A DNA stretch of 64,000 bases, from the NCBI RefSeq assembly GCF_024171605.1, contig NZ_JALKAA010000003.1, positions 372,001 through 436,000 on the forward strand. The letters run 5' to 3'. The notes beneath the pieces were generated by a model. That model had not been told where the DNA came from. It worked only from the letters and a program-made list of their open reading frames with translations, and did not search any database. Of the stretch, positions 15,853-24,478 are shown in pieces. Position 1 is the stretch's first letter. Each line of letters starts with the position of its first letter. This stretch comes from Pontibacter sp. HSC-36F09 (GTDB lineage: Bacteria > Bacteroidota > Bacteroidia > Cytophagales > Hymenobacteraceae). The position numbers were made by a program, and so were the translations under genes.

Positions 15853-18800
15853 ATGAATCATAAGTACTTAGTTCACCTGCAAAGAAGGTATAGTTTTTTT
15901 TGCCTTTTTCTGCTGTTCCTTACTTTTCCATTCTCTCTTGTAGTTGCAAATAAAGTTGATTTTGGCAGTACACTAGCCGCTGCAGCGCCTGCAGCGGTAG
16001 AAGCGCAGCCCTCGCTGGTAGGTGCCATCACCCTTCAGTGGAATGCCGTAACAGGCGCCACCCAGTATGTGGTGGAGCGTTCTCTTTTCGCAAACAGTGG
16101 CTTTCAGGTGCATGCCACCGTTGCTGCCGTAAGCGGCAAAACAATCTATACCTACCGCGATACCGGGCTAGGCTACGGGGAAAGTTACCACTACCGCGTA
16201 AAAGCGGTGACGAGCTCCGGTGACTCGCCCTTGAGCAGTACGGTGAATGCCACGACGCACGCACAGAGCAAAATTTTTAATATCATGCCACTCGGCGACT
16301 CCAACACCCACGGTACCAAATTCAGTGACAACCGAACAGACGCTGAGCGCATCGCTTATCGCAAGCAGCTCTACGATTTGCTGATGGGGGCCGACGCCAA
16401 ATTCACGTTCGTGGGCAGTGAGCGCTCGGGTAGTGCCACACTGGCGAACGACCAGCATGCAGGTTTTCCGGGATCCCGCACCGGCGACATCGCGAGTTTG
16501 CTGCGCACCAGCAGCTACCGCAACCAGGACAATGTGTTGGTATCTCGTGGCTCCGGTACTTACCTGGACAAGTTCAACCCGGATGTCGTGTTACTGCACC
16601 TGGGCACCAACGGCGGGCAGTTTGGGGTCACCGACGACGAGCAGGCCATTGCTGAAATGGCCGCTATACTCGACGAGGTGGATGCCTACGAAGCCAGGGC
16701 CAACAAAGAGGTAACCGTTGTACTGGGGCTCATCATAAACCGCGTTCCCCAAGAGAATGATCCGGCGGCGGTGGAGTATACCTCGCGTTTCAATGCGAAA
16801 CTGGCTGCTATGGCTGAGAACCGCATCAAAACGAAGAGCGACCGGCTCATTATAGTAGATATGGAAAAAGCGGCCGGCATCATCTACAAATTAGCAGGCG
16901 ATGGCGGAGACATGGACGACAGCCTGCACCCGGCACCATCCGGCTATCAGAAAATGGCCAATCAGTGGTTTAAGGTCCTGAACCCGCTCCTGAAGCCAGC
17001 CAGTATTACCGCCAGCAACCCGGAGACCACCATCACGAAAAAACCGACCGAAATATCAAAAGAGAAGTCTCCAACGTTTGAATTTGCCAGCAATAAAAGT
17101 CCCGTATACTTTGAAGTGAGCCTGAATGGAGGCGCTTATGAAGCTGTCAGCAACCCGTATACCCTGACCAACCTGGCCGACGGGCGCTATACCTTGTCGG
17201 TGCGGGCCGTGGACGCGGGTGGCAGAAAAGACGCCACACCAGTTTCCTATACCTGGACCATCATCACAGAACCTCCCACACCGCCTGTTTTTACAACAAT
17301 TACCGAAGACCGCGGCCCTGTTAACAACGACCGCGTGACCTCCGATAACACTATTCGTCTGGCTGGTAAGGCGCAAAATGGAGTAGAAGTGACTGTGAGT
17401 GAAGCCGAACGTGGTGTGCTGGGCAAAGTTAACGCCAACAACAGTGGCGACTGGACTTTCAATTACGAAGGCACCGCTCTGCCAGCGGGCGTGTACCGTT
17501 TCACTGCAATTGCAACTGATATTGCGGACAATGTGAGCAAAGTGAGCAGCACCTTTACCGTCACCATCGATCTGACCCGTCCGGATGTTGCCATCTCGCC
17601 CGAGGCGAAAGCACCGGTAACCAAAGCCTTCCCAATTCAGCTTACCTTCACGGAGGAGGTCTACGGCCTTGCTGCCGCTGAAATCACTGTGACAGGTGGT
17701 ACATTGAGCGATCTGAAAGAAGTAGACAAATCCACCTATACCGCCACCATCACCCCACCTGCTAACGGGCAGGGTATGGTAGCCATAAGTCTGGCCGCTG
17801 ACAAAGCGACCGACCTGGCGGGCAACGGCAACACGGCCTCCAATAAACTGGAGATCGCCTATGACCTGAAGCGCCCGAAAGTGACGCTGAGCTCGGATGC
17901 CCCGCAGCTCGTAAAAGCGCCGTTTACGGTGAAGTTTACCTTTGATGAAGCAGTAACGGTTTTTACAGCTTCCGATATCAGTGTGCAAAATGGGGCGGCA
18001 GGAAACCTTAAGGCCGAGAGTGCTACAGTGTATACGGCCACCATCAGCCCGGCTACTGACGGGGAGGTAGTGGTGAGTCTGGCGGAAAACAAGGCAACTG
18101 ACGAAGCCGGCAATGGCAACGAATCCTCCGCCGAACTGAAGCGCCTTTATGACGTGGCACCACCGACCGTCACGCTGGCCACCACGGCGGGTGAGCTGTC
18201 GAATACCGCTATACCTGTCACGGTCACGTTCAGCGAGCCCGTAACAGGTATAGCCCTGACCTCCTTTAGCGTAACTAACGGCATACTGAGCAACCTGCAG
18301 AAAAAAGACAACACGACCTATACTGTCGTGCTCACGCCTGAAAAAGATGGGGAAGTAAGCCTGCAACTAGCCGCTGACAAGGTAGAAGACCAGGCCGGAA
18401 ACGGCAACACCGCCTCGAATGTCCTCAAAAGCCGGTATGATGCTACAGCACCTACAGTGGTGCTGAGCACCGACGCTCCGGAACTGACCAATAAGCCTTT
18501 CACCGTGAGCTTCCGTTTCAGCGAAGCTGTAGAAGGGTTCGTTGCGGCCGATATCACCGTATCAAATGGGGCAGCCAGTGAGTTTAAGAAAACAGACGAT
18601 CAAGCTTATAGCGCTCTGATCAAACCATCAGCAGATGGCGAAGTGACGGTACGGCTGGGGGCAGGTATAGCAAAAGATGCAGCGGGCAACCCCAATGCTG
18701 TTTCGAACGCGTTAAGCATACGATTCGACGGCACGGCCCCATCCGGCTATACCGTGGCTTTCGGCACCGAAAAAGTAGATCACAGCAACCAAAAGCAGGT

Positions 18801-19863
18801 TCCGTTCACCGTGAAGGGAGCAGAGCAGGCCGCCACGTACTTCTATACCATCAGCAGTGACAAAGGTGGCAGTGATGTGGCCGGCACATCCAGCACGACG
18901 GCTTCTTCCTTCAACGTGGAGAACCTGGACCTGAGCGGTCTGTATGACGGCACCCTCACCCTCACGTTCTACCAGGTGGATGCCGCCGGTAACCGGGGTG
19001 CGGATGCCACGGCACAGGTGGTGAAAATGACCAAGAACATCGCATCCGTAAATAGCCTTGAGGCAATCAAAGTGCCGTTCCGAACCAGCTTTGAAAATTT
19101 GCCGCTGCCTGCGCAGGTGAAGGTGAATTATACCAATGGGGAGGAAGAAGAGCTGGAAGTAAAGTGGCAACAAGGCGACTACAACGGTTTGAAACCCGGC
19201 GTTTATACCTTGAGCGGGGAACTGGTGCTGCAGCCGAACACTACCAACCAGGACAACCGCATGGCCACCATCACCGTGACCGTGGAGCCGAACCAGCCAC
19301 CAACCGCTATCGCGATCAGCCAGAACTCGTTCAAACCCAACGCGACTCCGGATGAGAGTTTGCTGACTTTCAGCACCACCGACCCCGATGATGAAACCCA
19401 TACCTATACCTTAGTGAGCGGGCAGGGTGCTGAACACAACAACTTTTTTGAGCTCAGAGACGGCCAGCTATACCTAAAGTCCACGACCGGACTGTCAGGC
19501 ATCCGCAACTTCCATATCCGGGTGCGCACCACTGATCCTTACCAGAACAGCTTTGAGCAGACCTTCACCCTCAGCAAGGAGGTATACCAGCCGGCCAACC
19601 CGATCAAACTGGTCAATGCCTTTTCACCGGACGGGGATGGGGTAAACGATACCTGGACGGTGCCGGAGCTTAAATTTTATGACGAGATCAACATCCAGGT
19701 GTTCGACCGGGCGGGGAGAAGACTCTTCCATACTACCAATCCGGAGCAAGGCTGGGACGGCCGCGGCCAGGACGGGCAGGTAAAAGAAGGTTCTTATTTC
19801 TACATCATCGAGGTGAAGGATATCAACCTGGTGCAGAAGGGTGTATTAACAGTACTTAAGTAA
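15853..19863 (+). CDS. Large T9SS-secreted protein: FnIII, SGNH hydrolase, Ig-like repeats, CHU_C sorting domain
   Basis: About 1336 residues from the ATG at 15853, which places the signal sequence directly at the N-terminus (an ATG-less extension to 15799 is unlikely). Order: signal peptide (about 12-32); fibronectin III-like domain (50-135); SGNH/GDSL hydrolase (140-385) with GDSNTHG (Ser150), HLGTNGG and DSLHPAPSGY as blocks I, III and V; a linker Ig domain; four similar Ig-like repeats of about 95 residues, each starting with P-x-V-x-L/I-S/T and ending D-x-A-G-N-x-N; a further Ig-like and a cadherin-like domain; and a C-terminal gliding-motility-type sorting domain (NAFSPDGDGVNDTW). The catalytic residues are intact, so it probably is a secreted esterase, perhaps deacetylating polysaccharide. 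It sits directly before a PorP/SprF gene. Confidence 0.9.
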   Translation: MNHKYLVHLQRRYSFFCLFLLFLTFPFSLVVANKVDFGSTLAAAAPAAVEAQPSLVGAITLQWNAVTGATQYVVERSLFANSGFQVHATVAAVSGKTIYTYRDTGLGYGESYHYRVKAVTSSGDSPLSSTVNATTHAQSKIFNIMPLGDSNTHGTKFSDNRTDAERIAYRKQLYDLLMGADAKFTFVGSERSGSATLANDQHAGFPGSRTGDIASLLRTSSYRNQDNVLVSRGSGTYLDKFNPDVVLLHLGTNGGQFGVTDDEQAIAEMAAILDEVDAYEARANKEVTVVLGLIINRVPQENDPAAVEYTSRFNAKLAAMAENRIKTKSDRLIIVDMEKAAGIIYKLAGDGGDMDDSLHPAPSGYQKMANQWFKVLNPLLKPASITASNPETTITKKPTEISKEKSPTFEFASNKSPVYFEVSLNGGAYEAVSNPYTLTNLADGRYTLSVRAVDAGGRKDATPVSYTWTIITEPPTPPVFTTITEDRGPVNNDRVTSDNTIRLAGKAQNGVEVTVSEAERGVLGKVNANNSGDWTFNYEGTALPAGVYRFTAIATDIADNVSKVSSTFTVTIDLTRPDVAISPEAKAPVTKAFPIQLTFTEEVYGLAAAEITVTGGTLSDLKEVDKSTYTATITPPANGQGMVAISLAADKATDLAGNGNTASNKLEIAYDLKRPKVTLSSDAPQLVKAPFTVKFTFDEAVTVFTASDISVQNGAAGNLKAESATVYTATISPATDGEVVVSLAENKATDEAGNGNESSAELKRLYDVAPPTVTLATTAGELSNTAIPVTVTFSEPVTGIALTSFSVTNGILSNLQKKDNTTYTVVLTPEKDGEVSLQLAADKVEDQAGNGNTASNVLKSRYDATAPTVVLSTDAPELTNKPFTVSFRFSEAVEGFVAADITVSNGAASEFKKTDDQAYSALIKPSADGEVTVRLGAGIAKDAAGNPNAVSNALSIRFDGTAPSGYTVAFGTEKVDHSNQKQVPFTVKGAEQAATYFYTISSDKGGSDVAGTSSTTASSFNVENLDLSGLYDGTLTLTFYQVDAAGNRGADATAQVVKMTKNIASVNSLEAIKVPFRTSFENLPLPAQVKVNYTNGEEEELEVKWQQGDYNGLKPGVYTLSGELVLQPNTTNQDNRMATITVTVEPNQPPTAIAISQNSFKPNATPDESLLTFSTTDPDDETHTYTLVSGQGAEHNNFFELRDGQLYLKSTTGLSGIRNFHIRVRTTDPYQNSFEQTFTLSKEVYQPANPIKLVNAFSPDGDGVNDTWTVPELKFYDEINIQVFDRAGRRLFHTTNPEQGWDGRGQDGQVKEGSYFYIIEVKDINLVQKGVLTVLK

Positions 19864-19869
19864 GCATAC

Positions 19870-20865
19870 ATGAACAGATTAATTTTTATAGCTCTATTCT
19901 TTTTGACCGTTTCGGGGCTGCAGGCGCAGAACCGCAAGTATATCAGTAATTTTTCAGCGTATCAGCATTTTTACAACCCGGCACTCACGGGCAGCGAAGG
20001 CTCTATGCTCCGGACCTATTACCGCAACCAGTGGACGGGTTTTGAGGATGCTCCCAAGACGCTCTTTTTCTCAGGGGAGATGGATCTGGCGGATATGAAC
20101 AAGAAAACAGACAAAACCAGCCACTACCAGTACCGGGATTCGCGCAGCAATTACATGGGCGCCCGGCATGCGTTCGGCCTGATCGCCTTGCAGGAGCGCT
20201 TCGGCCCGACGAGGGAAACGCAGCTTGGATTGAACTATGGCACCGGTGTTCGGCTTTCGCAGTCGCTCAGTCTGCGTTTCGGCACCTCGCTTACCTTCAA
20301 CAACTTCCGGCTCGACGGCAACAGCCTGGTGGTGGACAACACAGGCGACCCGCGCTACCAGCATGTGCTGGGCGACCAGAACAGCATGAGCAAGTTTGAT
20401 TTGAACCTTGGTTTTGCCCTGACCTCCGCCAATTACTACCTGGGCTACGCCATGCAGGACATCACCAAAGGCCATTTTTTGAAGAGTGGTGACAGTTTCA
20501 TGAAAGACGTGTATACCCGGAAGCACATCGCACAGGCCGGCTTCCGTGCTGCTTTGACTGAGCCGTTTGGGTTGATCGTCAATGGCCTCTACCAGTACGA
20601 CGAGCAGCTAAAAGGCACTGTGGAAGGACAGGTGAAACTGGTGTATAATGACTTGCTGTGGGCAGGCGGAGGCTATCGCAACGACCAGGCCTTTCATGTG
20701 GGAGCTGGTCTGCACTACCGCCAGTTCCGCATCACGTACGCCTACGAAAGCCCCATCCAGGAGGCTCGCTCTATCAGCCGCTCTACTAACGAGATTGGCT
20801 TAGCCTATACCTTGCGCCCACTTACCACAGGCCGCGCAGGAAGCAGCGGACCTTTGTTCTGGTAG
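19870..20865 (+). CDS. PorP/SprF family type IX secretion outer-membrane protein
   Basis: A 331-residue protein with a signal peptide ending LQAQ and the PorP/SprF opening YISNFSAYQHFYNPALTGS, followed by beta-strand-rich sequence to a C-terminal aromatic residue (final FW), as for an outer-membrane barrel. Members assist secretion or surface attachment of type B sorting-domain proteins through the type IX machinery. The gene starts 6 bp after the large secreted protein, so the pair is almost certainly one cargo-partner unit. It is convergent with the histidine kinase, with a 3-bp gap. Confidence 0.93.
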   Translation: MNRLIFIALFFLTVSGLQAQNRKYISNFSAYQHFYNPALTGSEGSMLRTYYRNQWTGFEDAPKTLFFSGEMDLADMNKKTDKTSHYQYRDSRSNYMGARHAFGLIALQERFGPTRETQLGLNYGTGVRLSQSLSLRFGTSLTFNNFRLDGNSLVVDNTGDPRYQHVLGDQNSMSKFDLNLGFALTSANYYLGYAMQDITKGHFLKSGDSFMKDVYTRKHIAQAGFRAALTEPFGLIVNGLYQYDEQLKGTVEGQVKLVYNDLLWAGGGYRNDQAFHVGAGLHYRQFRITYAYESPIQEARSISRSTNEIGLAYTLRPLTTGRAGSSGPLFW

Positions 20866-20868
20866 CGT

Positions 20869-22119
20869 TTAGCCCGCATGGGAGACGGTGCCGATCGGGA
20901 TGAAGAGTTCAAAAGAAGACCCACGCCCCGGCGTACTTTGTACCTGCATGGTACCGTGCAGGCTCTTGAGTAGCTGGCGTACCAATTGTAAGCCCATGCC
21001 GTAGCCAAGTTCGCCCTGCGTGCCCGAGGTGCTCGGCGATTGTCCTTTCTCCATGGCATCGACCTGCTCCGGACTAAGGCCTATACCGGTGTCCTGCACC
21101 TGGATCTTAAGTACCCGGTTGTTTTGCGACAAGGTAAGATCCAGATCGACAGAAACTTCGCCTAAGGGAGGGGTGAACTTAAGCGCGTTCGAAACTAGAT
21201 TGACGACAATCTGCATCAGCCTGGTTTTGTTGAAGGTAATGTCGCTGAGATCTTCGTTGATGTGCACCCCGAAGCTGATGGCTTTTTCGGTGGCCTGCGG
21301 TAGGAACAGTTGTTCGAGCGCTTCTCTAAAGCTCCCCAGTGTGATCCCGTCCTGGATCTCGGATTGCGCTGCAGGCTGCTGATTGGGCTGCAGGATTTCA
21401 TCTGCCAGTGCCAACAGCGAAGAACTGCTCTTGTGAATCATCTGGCTAGTCTTAAGCACTTCTTCCGGACTACTCTTGCCCTCTTTCTGAATAAGCCTTT
21501 TCGCTAGACCTATGATGCCACCGATCGGTCCGCGCACATCGTGTGCCACCCGTTTGATCACGGCTCTGGCTTCCGTCAGTTCGCTGCGCACTAGGCGCAC
21601 CTCTTTCAGCAATAGCAGCCGTTTTACAATTTCTTTCGCCAGGGCCTTGAGCAGGTCAACTTTATCAGCAGAAAGTGTGATCTCGTGACTATCCAGGACA
21701 CAGAGTGAACCAATATTGTGACCGTCCGGGGTGCGGAGCGGTACGCCAAAATAATAACGCATCATCGGCCCGTCTTTGATGCCGGCCAGGTCTTTGAATC
21801 GCTCGTCCTCCTGCAGGTTCTTGACCTCAAAATGGTCCTGTTCCAGGATCGTGTACTGACAAACCGAATTTTCGCGGGGCGTCTGCACCATCGGGAATCC
21901 GTGGCCGGCCACCGTCCACTGCGTGTACAGGTCGATCAGGTTGAGCAGGGAGACCTCTGTGCCGGCCACGCGTGCCGCCAGGGTAGTAAGCTCCTCAAAC
22001 TCTTTTTCTAAGTCACTGTAGTCTAAGTCAAAGGACATCAGATCAAAGATCCGTGTGCTTTCGTTTTCAGGATAAGATGCTTGCTGAGAGGCGGGCTGGT
22101 GCATGTAGGTAGTGCTCAT
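20869..22119 (-). CDS. GAF-domain sensor histidine kinase
   Basis: A 416-residue soluble kinase without membrane helices. An N-terminal GAF domain (about 35-185) contains the QTPRENSVCQYTI and GVPLRTPDGHNIGSLCVLD motifs typical of light- or redox-sensing GAF families. A short helix leads to the HisKA H-box AHDVRGPIGG and then the ATPase domain with N-box NLVSNALKFTPP, G1 DTGIGLSPEQ and G2 GYGMGLQLVRQLL. All catalytic boxes are present. No response regulator gene is adjacent, so it is an orphan kinase. The signal is unknown. It lies between the SprF gene and heme A synthase, with 12 bp to the latter's stop, so they may be co-transcribed. Confidence 0.92.
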   Translation of the reverse strand: MSTTYMHQPASQQASYPENESTRIFDLMSFDLDYSDLEKEFEELTTLAARVAGTEVSLLNLIDLYTQWTVAGHGFPMVQTPRENSVCQYTILEQDHFEVKNLQEDERFKDLAGIKDGPMMRYYFGVPLRTPDGHNIGSLCVLDSHEITLSADKVDLLKALAKEIVKRLLLLKEVRLVRSELTEARAVIKRVAHDVRGPIGGIIGLAKRLIQKEGKSSPEEVLKTSQMIHKSSSSLLALADEILQPNQQPAAQSEIQDGITLGSFREALEQLFLPQATEKAISFGVHINEDLSDITFNKTRLMQIVVNLVSNALKFTPPLGEVSVDLDLTLSQNNRVLKIQVQDTGIGLSPEQVDAMEKGQSPSTSGTQGELGYGMGLQLVRQLLKSLHGTMQVQSTPGRGSSFELFIPIGTVSHAG

Positions 22120-22131
22120 GGGTACTATAAG

Positions 22132-23199
22132 CTAAACGCGTTGATGAGAGGTAGAAGTTGCATAACCCACTTTCACCAACTCCGGCTGGCGTAGCTGGTG
22201 CACGGTCAGCACGGCCACGGAGAACAGGACAACTGCTACCAGTTGGTGCAGCACGCCCAGGCTGATCGGCACAACCAGTACGAGGGTGAAGATGCCCAAT
22301 AGTACTTGCGCTATACCTGTAAGGAGTAATAAGCTGGCGAACTGTTGCGTGCGGCCTCTCCATACCTGTTGCTTCACCCTGTACCACAGCAGCAAAATGC
22401 CGGCAAGTGCTACAAAAGCAAACCAACGGTGCATGAACTGCACGGCCACGCCATTGTCGTAAAATTCGGAAAATGAAACGCCATTCAGGACACCTGGGAG
22501 TAACTCTCCCTGCATCAGCGGCCAGGTGTTGTAGGAGAAACCCGACTTAAGGCCGGCCACAAAAGCGCCCAGTACAATCTGTGCCATTATAGCCCCCAGC
22601 ACCAGCCACGACAAGGTATAAGCAGGCCGCTTGGCTGTAGATTTTTGCTCAACAGGAGCAACCAAGTCGGCTACTGTCCAAAGGATGACTCCCACTAATG
22701 ACAATGCCAGCATAAGGTGTGCTGCTAGTCTGTAGTGGCTCACGTGGGGATTCTCACTGAGTCCGCTCATCACCATCACCCAGCCCATCAGGCCCTGCGC
22801 CATACCTAGCAGCAGGATGAAGACAAGTCGCTTTACCAGCCAGGGCGCCAGCATTTTGCGGAGCAGGAAATAAAGAAAAGGCACAATGAAGACGATACCA
22901 ATGATCCGGCCGAGCAGGCGATGCAGGTACTCCCACATAAAGATCTGTTTGAAGCCCGCGAGCGTCATGCCGAAGTTCAGTTTCTGGTACTCCGGAAACT
23001 GCTTGTACTTCTCGAACATGACGAGCCACTCGTTTTCTGAAAGCGGAGGCAGCGTACCCGAAATTAAATTCCACTCTGTGATGGAAAGACCGGAGCCGGT
23101 CAGGCGCGTAATGCCCCCGATGATGACCATGGCCAACACCAGCACAATACCGCTGATGAGCCATAGAACGACAGGTATAGAAACAGATTTTTGACGCAT
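22132..23199 (-). CDS. ctaA: Heme A synthase (COX15/CtaA)
   Basis: A 355-residue protein with eight predicted membrane helices. The heme-ligand histidines of this family are visible in EYLHRLLGR, SHYRLAAHL, FMHRWFAF and LHQLVAV, at the ends of the paired helical bundles. The opening GGITRLTGSGLSITEW motif is diagnostic. It oxidises the methyl group of heme O to the formyl group of heme A for cytochrome c oxidase. No oxidase genes are in the window, so it is detached from that cluster here. It starts at the ATG at 23199. Confidence 0.95.
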   Translation of the reverse strand: MRQKSVSIPVVLWLISGIVLVLAMVIIGGITRLTGSGLSITEWNLISGTLPPLSENEWLVMFEKYKQFPEYQKLNFGMTLAGFKQIFMWEYLHRLLGRIIGIVFIVPFLYFLLRKMLAPWLVKRLVFILLLGMAQGLMGWVMVMSGLSENPHVSHYRLAAHLMLALSLVGVILWTVADLVAPVEQKSTAKRPAYTLSWLVLGAIMAQIVLGAFVAGLKSGFSYNTWPLMQGELLPGVLNGVSFSEFYDNGVAVQFMHRWFAFVALAGILLLWYRVKQQVWRGRTQQFASLLLLTGIAQVLLGIFTLVLVVPISLGVLHQLVAVVLFSVAVLTVHQLRQPELVKVGYATSTSHQRV

Positions 23200-23274
23200 A
23201 ACATGGAAAAGAACAAATATCCATGTTTTTAATCTGTCAGAAGATGATGATTGTCATTTTTATAAATTATATAC

Positions 23275-23733
23275 CTACGTATTCCGCACTGTGTCCAGAA
23301 TTTCAGTGGGAGAGCTTTTAGGGGAAATGTCATCAAAATCACCGCGCAAAGCCTTCAGGGCGTAGCGTTCTTCGTCTATCTCCCGGCGACTGCGGATGCC
23401 GAGCGACCGCAGGACGGGCAGGGGAGGGCACCAGCCCTGCAGGCCGTGTTGCAGCAAAAAAGTACTCACAATACCCGGCAGAATGAACCAGCGTTTGTTT
23501 ACAAAAGCGCCCAGCAGCGTGCCGGACAAGGCTAATGTAGAGGCGTTTACCTCCAACGTGCGTTCGATGCTCCATTCCTGGTCGAGCTCACGGATGCGCT
23601 CGGATATCTCGCCATGACTCCGGCCTTTGTAACGGGCGATGCTCTGCCGGATGGAGCTGTCTATCCGCTCGTTTATACGGTCAGCTGTGCTCTCTCGCAC
23701 TCGTCCCTGTTCTTCCTGTTCTATAGTTGCCAT
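23275..23733 (-). CDS. YgaP-like (DUF2892-type) small membrane protein
   Basis: A 152-residue protein. A charged, helical N-terminal region (1-65, rich in Glu and Arg) leads to two short membrane helices with LALSGTLLGAFVNKRWFILPG and HGLQGWCPPLPVLRSLG. The GWCPPLP element after the second helix is like the G-x-CP turn of YgaP-type inner-membrane domains (DUF2892). The C-terminal 40 residues contain EIDEERYALKALRGDF. In YgaP the domain is fused to rhodanese; here it stands alone. Function unknown. It lies upstream of heme A synthase in the same direction with a 75-bp gap. Confidence 0.75.
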   Translation of the reverse strand: MATIEQEEQGRVRESTADRINERIDSSIRQSIARYKGRSHGEISERIRELDQEWSIERTLEVNASTLALSGTLLGAFVNKRWFILPGIVSTFLLQHGLQGWCPPLPVLRSLGIRSRREIDEERYALKALRGDFDDISPKSSPTEILDTVRNT

Positions 23734-23909
23734 CTGATTCCTGTTGTCATTATCTTACTATAGTGCTATACGTCATTGCATGAATATTTAGTTGTGCCGG
23801 AATTGAAACATGTCCGGGCAAAGGAGCGTTATGGCGCAAATTGGAGGTCATCTGTCGTTATTTGTAAGTTTTATTACGAAATCTGTAAGCACCTCCGGCT
23901 TTTACTGCC

Positions 23910-23917
23910 TACTTTTG
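23910..23917 (+). promoter_or_regulatory. -7 element before the HYC_CC_PP gene
   Basis: TACTTTTG matches TAnnTTTG exactly. Transcription would start near 23923, leaving about 36 nt of leader before the TTG at 23959. This placement argues against the long in-frame extension beginning at 23776 and supports the TTG as the start of the HYC_CC_PP protein. Confidence 0.5.
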
Positions 23918-23958
23918 TAAAAGAAACTATATCTTCGTTACAACAGACGCACAAGAAT

Positions 23959-24378
23959 TTGAAGCTGACGCGCACCATACTGACCCTGACACTGGCTTTG
24001 CTGGTTGTTTTCTCCTCGCTGGGGATGACGATCACGCAGCATTTGTGTGCAGGTGAAGTTATGTCGATGGCTTTCTTTTCACACAGCGCCGAATGCGACA
24101 TGGAGAAACAGCGCGAGGCCATGCCGGATTGCCACAAGCCGGCCATGGACGACGATTGCTGCCAGGACCATACCTTGGTGCTGGAAGTAGAGGATGAGCA
24201 ACAACTCAGTCCGACCTTTAAGCTCTCTGTTCCGGATATGACTTTTATCGCTGCTTTTACGGCGGTATGGTCAGCACTTTTCGAATTTTACGAACCGGCC
24301 TTTACCCATGTGCCGGACTACGCACCGCCCTACCTGGCGCAGGACATCCCTGTTCTTGTGCAATCCTTCCTGCTATAA
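23959..24378 (+). CDS. HYC_CC_PP family secreted protein, TTG start
   Basis: About 139 residues from a TTG at 23959. This start gives a classic signal sequence, (M)KLTRTILTLTLALLVVF, then TITQHLCAGEV, a central DDDCCQDH motif and a late proline pair (YAPPYL). These are the three marks of the HYC_CC_PP family: a His-x-Cys after the signal, a Cys-Cys pair, and Pro-Pro. An ATG-started extension from 23776 has no family resemblance and would begin upstream of a good -7 element. The cysteine- and histidine-rich design suggests binding of copper or another soft metal in the periplasm. The heavy-metal efflux operon starts 100 bp downstream, which supports that idea. Confidence 0.8.
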   Translation: MKLTRTILTLTLALLVVFSSLGMTITQHLCAGEVMSMAFFSHSAECDMEKQREAMPDCHKPAMDDDCCQDHTLVLEVEDEQQLSPTFKLSVPDMTFIAAFTAVWSALFEFYEPAFTHVPDYAPPYLAQDIPVLVQSFLL

Positions 24379-24478
24379 CCCTGCTTTTTCGATGATGCCC
24401 GGCCTTTCTGGTCAGGTATAGCTATTGGCTTTTCCTTAGGAAAATCACCATTTCTTTTTGCATTCAATCGAACAAAGC

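Noticed and set aside
17056..18366. A 436-codon open frame on the minus strand
   Set aside because: It lies entirely opposite the Ig repeats of the large secreted protein and its sequence has no family features. It is a by-product of the repeats' base composition.
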